Of a stretch of 64,000 nt of DNA, positions 59,220 to 64,000 are shown one piece after another (position 1 is the first letter of the stretch; each line of letters begins with the position of its first letter). A program made the translations under genes and the position numbers. The notes below the pieces were generated by a model. It made no database searches, had not been told where the DNA came from, and saw nothing but the letters and a program-made list of their open reading frames with translations. The stretch is from contig JAPPFJ010000008.1 in the NCBI GenBank assembly GCA_028877215.1, positions 124,001 through 188,000 on the forward strand, read 5' to 3'. The DNA is from Gemmatimonadota bacterium (lineage in GTDB: Bacteria; Latescibacterota; UBA2968; GCA-2709665).

Positions 59220-60620
59220 ATGACAAATTTAAACGACCAACAATTGGCGAAGCAGGTGCGGGAGGGCAGCGAGTCGGCTTTCGTGACCCTCATCCGGCGC
59301 TACGAGCGCGTGATTGCTGCGTTGATCCGTTCACGGATCGGTTCCGGAGAACAGGTGCAGGACGTGATGCAGGAAACCCTGGTCCATGCCTGGCGCGGCC
59401 TGCGCCGGGATACGCCTCGCAACGTACGTCCGTGGCTGCTGCAGGTGGCACGCAACCGCTGCCGCGATTACTTCAGGTCGCCCCATCGCCGCGAACTGTA
59501 CGTGGGGAGCGAAGTCCTGACGCCGCTGGTCAACCGCAGCGGACTCGCGCAGTCACGGGAGCGGGAAGCCGCTACGGCAATCCTGGAAGCCATGGACGAA
59601 GTGCCCGAACGCGAACGCGCCGCCCTGAAGGCGTTTTATCTCGACGGTCTGAGCATCGCCGAAATTGCCGCCCGCCACCGCAGTCCCGCCGGCACGGTCA
59701 AACGCCGTCTTTCGCACGGCCGAGACCACATCCGGAGGACATTGGGAATCACCCCTACGAAGAGGAAGATCGACATGAAACCAAGACAACAAGACTTTCC
59801 GCGACAGCGCCCGGAGATTCGAATTCACCCCAGCGCGGAGAAATCATTACGAATCGATTTCACGGAAATGGCATGGTGGTTCGTAAAGCCGGAAGTCGGC
59901 GACCGGGTCGGCTTTGGTTATTACGACGGCGAAAAGGACGGCTGTGCGCCCTGGCGTCTGACCGAAACGACATGGCTGACCGCCGGCCGGCCGGCGGTGA
60001 TCCACGGACGACCCTGTGTCGAGGTGGATGTCGAGGAGGTGGAGGTCGAGAAGATGAGGTTCCGGAAGAAGCCTCTTGAGGAAAGGAGCCGCATTAAACG
60101 GGTATGGGGATGTTTGTCTGATGACGAGGTGGAGTGGATCGCCGTGGAAAGGGAAGAGGCCGACGGCGTGAGAGAACTGGAGACCTTTCTGGACGATGGA
60201 TTCCACGACGACTGGTGGGGTTCACGGCGCATCGTCGAAGACCGCGGATGTTTGTCCCAACTGGCCGATGGCTCCTGGGTCAGAGGGCCGGATGCCCCCG
60301 CATTTACAGGCGCTGGCGTGTTCGACGTCCACGTAGGCGGGCGTCAGTTCACCTGTTTGCGGGTATTTGACCTGGAGAAAAACGCCACCGAGCGTGACTG
60401 CTTGGTCGTGGCATATATCACGCGCGCGGGACGCACGGTGCTGTTCCGGCGATACAACGGAAGCCGCTGGGGCAAGAGCGACGCCCCGCCGCACAACTGG
60501 GGCGAAGCGATGACCTGGGAAGAGGAGCTGCCCGCAAACGACCGCATCGTCATCGACGGGCTGACTTACGTGCACTATTACGACATCCTGTCGGCGGCAG
60601 CCTGCGGCCTCGTCGATTGA
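59220..60620 (+). CDS. ECF-type sigma factor fused to an unrecognised C-terminal domain
   Basis: A 466-aa protein, counted from the ATG at 59220. An upstream ATG at 59169 overlaps the previous gene by 10 bp but sits one base from its GGAGG. Residues about 1-170 are an ECF sigma factor: region 2 LIRRYERVIAALIRSRIG, VQDVMQETLVHAWRGL and VRPWLLQVARNRCRDYFR; region 4 VPERERAALKAFYLDGLS and IAEIAARHRSPAGTVKRRL. From about 190 to the end lies a domain shared with the upstream gene, rich in Trp/Asp/Gly and beta strands, not SnoaL-like. No anti-sigma gene is adjacent, so the C-terminal domain is the likely regulator. Confidence 0.82.
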   Translation: MTNLNDQQLAKQVREGSESAFVTLIRRYERVIAALIRSRIGSGEQVQDVMQETLVHAWRGLRRDTPRNVRPWLLQVARNRCRDYFRSPHRRELYVGSEVLTPLVNRSGLAQSREREAATAILEAMDEVPERERAALKAFYLDGLSIAEIAARHRSPAGTVKRRLSHGRDHIRRTLGITPTKRKIDMKPRQQDFPRQRPEIRIHPSAEKSLRIDFTEMAWWFVKPEVGDRVGFGYYDGEKDGCAPWRLTETTWLTAGRPAVIHGRPCVEVDVEEVEVEKMRFRKKPLEERSRIKRVWGCLSDDEVEWIAVEREEADGVRELETFLDDGFHDDWWGSRRIVEDRGCLSQLADGSWVRGPDAPAFTGAGVFDVHVGGRQFTCLRVFDLEKNATERDCLVVAYITRAGRTVLFRRYNGSRWGKSDAPPHNWGEAMTWEEELPANDRIVIDGLTYVHYYDILSAAACGLVD

Positions 60621-60647
60621 GGGTCACGGTACCGGGCCGACGACCGT

Positions 60648-61208
60648 CTATCGCACTCGGCGGTAGGTCATGGTGTGCGCCATCGTCTCCTTGCCGTTCT
60701 CGTACATCGTCCAGGTCTGCGACATTGCATCGGGGCCGTTGAAAGCGATCGAGACAGAGTGCATGTGCGACTCGTCGGGCGAATCGAGAGAACCCTCGAC
60801 CAGCTCTAGCGCAATCACCCCATCGGTGGATTTCGCCAGGCTCATCTGCGGCTGATTGCCCTTCGCGCAGTAGTGGGTCATCCACAGCCTGCCGCCCCGG
60901 TCGTGGTAAACGGAGATCATCTCCTTTGGCGTGTCCGGGAAGTTGCGCTCGACGATGACGCTGCCGTTGGCCGCCACCCGGTACTCCGTTGCAACCGTGG
61001 TCATCGCGCCCTTCCCGCCCCCGGGCATCGGCATCTCGGACTCCCAGCGCCCGACCAGCGTTTTCAGCCGCTCGAATTCCGCCGAGCCGACGCATGGCCC
61101 AGCCTGCTTTTCTTCTTTTCCTTTCGGTTTACGCCCGTTTTCCCCTGCAAAAGCCGAAAGAGCGAAAATTGCAATCAGGACGGGCAGAACGAGTGTGGCT
61201 CTCTTCAT
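60648..61208 (-). CDS. Secreted DUF1579-like protein
   Basis: A 186-aa protein with a signal peptide (ATLVLPVLIAIFALSAFAGE), counted from the ATG at 61208, which has AAGGAGC upstream. The mature part resembles DUF1579/lipocalin-like proteins: FERLKTLVGRWESEMPMPGG, TTVATEYRVAANGSVIVERN, MISVYHDRGGRLWMTHYCAK and SMAFNGPDAM-type strands. It probably binds a small ligand in the periplasm. Convergent with the sigma-fusion gene. Confidence 0.75.
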   Translation of the reverse strand: MKRATLVLPVLIAIFALSAFAGENGRKPKGKEEKQAGPCVGSAEFERLKTLVGRWESEMPMPGGGKGAMTTVATEYRVAANGSVIVERNFPDTPKEMISVYHDRGGRLWMTHYCAKGNQPQMSLAKSTDGVIALELVEGSLDSPDESHMHSVSIAFNGPDAMSQTWTMYENGKETMAHTMTYRRVR

Positions 61209-61315
61209 TATGGTTTGCTCCTTTCGGCAGTGCAACAAAGACACAATTGAAATGAGGATATTGACGACGGCAATTACGTAACAAATCCCGGATTCGTCTC
61301 GAGTCCGTCCTCCTG

Positions 61316-61711
61316 TCAGACCGACTCGAGAAACTCAACGACTTCAGCCGCCTCCGCGCCTCCGTTCCTGGCGTGGACGATCAGCGGAATTCCGTGGGGT
61401 CCCTCAACGTTGACGACCCCGGGATCGTCGGCGATCGCCGCGCGCACGATGTCCAGCTTGCCCAGCATCGCCGCGGCGAAAATGTCGATTCGTGCGCCCC
61501 TGTCCAGCAGATACATTGCGATGTCCCTTCGTCCCACGTGCGCCGCCGCACCCAGGCCCGTCTCCCAGTCGCCGCCGCCCCAGTCCCAGCACGCATTGAC
61601 CAGGTTCGGTTCTTCGTCGAGCAGTTCTCGCACGCGGCCGAAGTCGCCGTGGGAACACGCGACGAAATCCCTGACGAGGTCGGGGGCAATGGCTGGCTTA
61701 TTCTCCGCCAT
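61316..61711 (-). CDS. Ankyrin-repeat protein
   Basis: A 131-aa protein with about three ankyrin-type repeats: DFVACSHGDFGRVRELLDEEPNLVNA, GLGAAAHVGRRDIAMYLLDRGARID and FAAAMLGKLDIVRAAIADDPGVVN, ending GIPLIVHARNGGAEAAEVVEFL. No signal peptide. It would mediate protein contacts in the cytosol; the partner is unknown. Confidence 0.85.
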   Translation of the reverse strand: MAENKPAIAPDLVRDFVACSHGDFGRVRELLDEEPNLVNACWDWGGGDWETGLGAAAHVGRRDIAMYLLDRGARIDIFAAAMLGKLDIVRAAIADDPGVVNVEGPHGIPLIVHARNGGAEAAEVVEFLESV

Positions 61712-61912
61712 TGGTCAACTCCTTGTCCAAGGCGTTAATTCAATACGTGTTCGCAGGCGGTACGGGATGACGTCCTGATGCCCATTGACACGTACCCGGG
61801 GAATTTTTAGAGTCTTCGACTCACGGTATTGGAGTGTGGAGGCGGGAAGAGAGGAAGGATCGGATGGTTCAGGATGCAAAGTGTTAATAAATAATTAGAT
61901 ATGCGAAAAAAC

Positions 61913-61987
61913 TGGTGACCCCGAGGGGAGTCGAACCCCCGTTGCCGGGTTGAAAACCCGGTGTCCTAACCACTGAACGACGGGGTC
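61913..61987 (-). tRNA. tRNA-Glu (anticodon TTC)
   Basis: On the minus strand the acceptor GACCCCG pairs with CGGGGTC and is followed by A and an encoded CCA. The D-arm is GTTCAGTGGTTAGGAC, the anticodon stem CCGGG/CCCGG has the loop TTTTCAA (anticodon TTC), and the T-arm contains GGTTCGACTCC. A TTGACA promoter lies just upstream. Confidence 0.96.
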
Positions 61988-62005
61988 ACCTGAATCGAAG
62001 GTCGG

Positions 62006-62034
62006 AATTTATAGAAATCACTGTTCGCTGTCAA
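62006..62034 (-). promoter_or_regulatory. Promoter of tRNA-Glu
   Basis: On the minus strand TTGACA (plus 62029-62034) is followed after 15-17 bp by TATAAATT (plus 62006-62013). It is about 20 bp before the tRNA 5' end. Confidence 0.65.
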
Positions 62035-62089
62035 GCTAATCATCACGAAAGCAGTCGACCGGAACGCGGCGTTCTTTACGGGAATAAGC

Positions 62090-62118
62090 TTGACATTTAA
62101 AGGTGATTTTTGTTTATT
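62090..62118 (+). promoter_or_regulatory. Promoter of the tRNA-Val/zinc-ribbon/RNase H stretch
   Basis: TTGACA (62090-62095), a 17-bp spacer and TTTATT (62113-62118) lie about 100 bp upstream of tRNA-Val. It may also drive the two genes that follow. Confidence 0.55.
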
Positions 62119-62221
62119 CAAAATCCTGAAAAACATCTGAATTCCGCGTATTGAAACGACGATTTCGCCTGATTCGAGGATAGGGAATACGCGTCACGTG
62201 AACCGTCCGATACCTTCAGGT

Positions 62222-62298
62222 GGGCGATTAGCTCAGATGGTTAGAGCGCTGGTTTCACATACCAGAGGTCACTGGTTCGAGTCCAGTATCGCCCACCA
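62222..62298 (+). tRNA. tRNA-Val (anticodon CAC)
   Basis: The acceptor GGGCGAT pairs with ATCGCCC, then A and an encoded CCA. The D-arm is AGCTCAGATGGTTAGAGC, the anticodon stem CTGGT/ACCAG has the loop TTCACAT (anticodon CAC), and the T-arm is CTGGTTCGAGTCCAG. Confidence 0.96.
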
Positions 62299-62409
62299 TA
62301 TTCCGAAGCGTGAGGTGGCCTCGGCCTGTCCGCAGGTGGTCCGGGACGGCCGGCAAACGTCAGGGTGCATCTATTAAACGGATGCGCCCTTCTTTTTTGG
62401 AGAACGTGT

Positions 62410-63123
62410 ATGAAGGATAGTCTGCTAAAACTTTTGAACCTGCAGCGCATCGATACAGAACTGGACAAACTGAAACAGGTACAGGCGGATTATCCCGAAG
62501 CCATTTCCGACCTGCGCGGTAAGCTTGAAACCGCGAAACAGGCAGTCGACGCCAAGAAGGAGCAGGCGTCCGACCTGGAAAAGACACGTCGTCAGTTGGA
62601 GGGTGAGCTGGAGACCATACAGGCGGACCTGAAAAAACACCAGGACCGCCTCTACGAAGTCAAGACTAACCGCGAATACGACGCGCTGCAGATAGAGATC
62701 GAGGTCCTTAGGAACCGGGCCGACGAGAACGAGACCATTATCCTCGAGGGCATTGAGCAACACGATGAACTGAAGACGATGCTGGAGGAAGAGGAACGCG
62801 CGTACAAGGCGCTGGAAGCCGATTATCGGGGTCAGATTCAGGATCTGCAGAACCGGCTGGACCTGGTTGACGGCGAGGCCAGCGGCTGGCGTGAAGAACG
62901 TTCGGTCGCCGAAGAACTGGTCGACAGACCCGTCCTGTCCAATTACGACCGCATCCGCCGCGTCGTTAAGGACGGCGTCGCCGTGGTGCCGATCGGAAAG
63001 GGGTCCTGCGGCGGATGTTTCAGGCAGCTGCCTCCCCAGCTGCGCGTGGAAGTCCGGCGCCAGGACCGGATCATCCGCTGCGAGAACTGCGGCCGGATCC
63101 TCGTGTGGAGGGAAGAAACCTGA
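62410..63123 (+). CDS. Coiled-coil protein with C4-type zinc ribbon (DUF164-like)
   Basis: A 237-aa protein. Residues about 5-180 form a long antiparallel coiled coil (LLNLQRIDTELDKLKQ, AKKEQASDLEKTRRQLEGEL and others). A C4 zinc ribbon closes it: CGGC (GSCGGCFRQLPPQL) and CENC (IIRCENCGRILVW). This is the CT398/Cdsz-like zf-RING_7 family, usually encoded beside RNase HI or RNase P RNA as here. The start is the ATG at 62410 with GGAG seven bases upstream. It may bind nucleic acid or sigma factor-related partners; the function is not settled. Confidence 0.9.
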   Translation: MKDSLLKLLNLQRIDTELDKLKQVQADYPEAISDLRGKLETAKQAVDAKKEQASDLEKTRRQLEGELETIQADLKKHQDRLYEVKTNREYDALQIEIEVLRNRADENETIILEGIEQHDELKTMLEEEERAYKALEADYRGQIQDLQNRLDLVDGEASGWREERSVAEELVDRPVLSNYDRIRRVVKDGVAVVPIGKGSCGGCFRQLPPQLRVEVRRQDRIIRCENCGRILVWREET

Positions 63124-63124
63124 C

Positions 63125-63547
63125 ATGGCCGGCAACGAGACAATAGAAGTCTACGTCGACGGCGCTGCGAAGGGCAATCCCGGCCCGGCGGGCATTGGCG
63201 TGCGGTTGGAGCTCGAAGGCGTGGTTCTGTCTGAACATTCGGAATACATCGGCAACGCCACCAACAACGTCGCGGAATACAAGGCGCTCATCTACGGATT
63301 GGAAATTGCCCGGAGGTATCGCGTAACACGCGTCAACGCCATATCGGACAGCGAATTGCTGGTCCGGCAGTTGAACGGCGAATACAAGGTAAAGAACGAG
63401 AACCTGATTCCGTTGTATCGCGATGCACGTGAACTCGCCTGTACGTTTGAGGAATTCCGGATTCGGCATGTTTCGCGGACGGAAAACCAGCACGCGGACC
63501 GCCTTGCGAATCAGGGCATAAAGGACGGTTTGAAACGAAAATCCTGA
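63125..63547 (+). CDS. Ribonuclease HI-family protein
   Basis: A 140-aa RNase H-fold protein. Catalytic acids are visible as D12 (VYVDGAAKGNPG), the glutamate in NNVAEYKAL, the aspartate in ISDSELLVRQL, and the last in HADRLAN. It is the short YpdQ-like type, without the basic protrusion of E. coli RNase HI. It starts 1 bp after the zinc-ribbon gene stop, a pairing conserved in several phyla. It would cut RNA in RNA-DNA hybrids. Confidence 0.9.
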   Translation: MAGNETIEVYVDGAAKGNPGPAGIGVRLELEGVVLSEHSEYIGNATNNVAEYKALIYGLEIARRYRVTRVNAISDSELLVRQLNGEYKVKNENLIPLYRDARELACTFEEFRIRHVSRTENQHADRLANQGIKDGLKRKS

Positions 63548-63576
63548 GCCGCCTGCGGTTTGGGATCCATAACAGT

Positions 63577-63728
63577 CCGTTGGAAAAGTCGCTCTGCAGG
63601 CGAGGCCGAGCCATTGTGGCCGAAGACAAGGCGCACGACCGAGTCGAATCGGGAGATTCGGGGAGGAAGTGCAACGCAGTAATTCGGCCGCAAGAGCCGG
63701 CCGTAGCCCGGATGGAATTTTTCAACGG
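63577..63728. mobile_element. MITE-like inverted-repeat element before rnpB
   Basis: CCGTTGGAAAAGTC (63577-63590) and GAATTTTTCAACGG (63715-63728) are inverted repeats matching at 12 of 14 positions. The 152-bp body is GC-rich and non-coding. A block in it (AGTCGCTCTGCAGGC) recurs at about 29545, and CCGGCCGTAGCCCGGA recurs at about 6302. A target duplication is not clear. Confidence 0.5.
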
Positions 63729-63740
63729 GCTGATTATTCC

Positions 63741-64000
63741 AGGCAAGCGGGCCGGATGGCCGCGCCCCTGCCAGTCCGCTGGTATGGGCGAGGAAAGTCC
63801 GAGCTCCACAGGGCAGGATGCTGGGTAACTCCCAGGCGGGGCAACCCGAAGGAAAGTGCCACAGAGAACAGACCGCCAGCGGGCGAAACCACGGTTTCGT
63901 TGCGGGCAAGGGTGAAACGGCGGGGTAAGAGCCCACCGCGCTCCCGGAGACGGGAGCGGCACGGTAAACCCCATCCGGAGCAAGGCCAAATAGGAGCGGA
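63741..64000 (+). ncRNA. rnpB: RNase P RNA (class A), 5' part
   Basis: The bacterial RNase P RNA core is recognisable: GAGGAAAGTCCGAGCTCC, ACAGGGCAGGATGCTGGGTAACTCCCAGG as the P3-P4 region, GAAAGTGCCACAGAGAACAGACCGCC, and AAGGGTGAAACGGCGGGGTAAGAGCCCACCGC. The 3' part, including the end of P4 and P1, runs past the window. The exact 5' end is approximate. An ORF overlapping it is not real. Confidence 0.95.

Noticed and set aside
63580-63828. An 82-codon plus-strand frame
   Set aside because: It runs through the inverted-repeat element and into RNase P RNA.

Overview
The window is 64 kb of GC-rich bacterial chromosome, densely coded on both strands, with lipoproteins, an outer-membrane-type beta-barrel and sigma70-like promoters (TTGACN/TATAAT type). 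The gene content suggests an uncultured Gram-negative heterotroph of the Latescibacterota/Poribacteria kind: several enolase-superfamily dehydratases, Gfo/Idh/MocA oxidoreductases, sugar-phosphate-isomerase TIM barrels, phytanoyl-CoA dioxygenase, DUF3604, and M14, M42 and P1 peptidases. This taxonomic reading is inference from repertoire; there is no rRNA in the window.

Layout. 1-6.1 kb (minus): Mrp ATPase, aminotransferase, gamma-glutamyltransferase, DUF3604 hydrolase. 6.1-9.8 kb (plus): a MITE, a glutaredoxin-like protein overlapping rarA, then a promoter/leader-ORF/hairpin unit ahead of a sigma-region-4-like regulator that overlaps a PhyH dioxygenase. 9.8-19.7 kb (minus): two catabolic operons of enolases, peptidases, dehydrogenases and a TIM barrel. 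20-31.9 kb (plus): membrane protein, PolX-like PHP protein with an apparently dead polymerase site, TPR-like protein, HicBA, a set of tiny ORFs, SWIM/TPR protein, glycosidase-like protein, SDR, endonuclease III, DksA-like protein. 32-36.7 kb: aldolase (minus), a self-contained 42-codon transcription unit, a second HhH-GPD glycosylase, TIM barrel, dusB, larB. 36.7-47.3 kb (minus): Na+/solute symporter, P1 peptidase, a GT2/radical SAM/GT2/TIM-barrel cluster, XRE regulator with galactonate-dehydratase-like enolase, beta-barrel, VapBC. 47.8-64 kb: Nudix, methyltransferase, SPFH plus adhesin-like lipoprotein, an ECF sigma/membrane/propeller-lipoprotein module, VOC and SRPBCC proteins, an ECF sigma factor fused to an unrecognised C-terminal domain whose free-standing paralogue lies just upstream, two divergent tRNA genes, a zinc-ribbon coiled-coil protein, an RNase HI-like protein and the 5' part of RNase P RNA.

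The intergenic DNA is rich in dispersed repeats: three copies of a 197-bp element, two inverted copies of a 61-bp palindrome, a hairpin-plus-heptamer repeat in three to four copies, and two inverted-repeat-bounded MITE-like elements. No CRISPR array, prophage or complete insertion sequence was seen. The candidates for an undescribed system are the sigma-fused domain and its paralogue (58.4-60.6 kb), the 42-codon orphan unit (32.8-33.1 kb), and the leader-ORF/sigma4-like/PhyH arrangement (8.2-9.8 kb).
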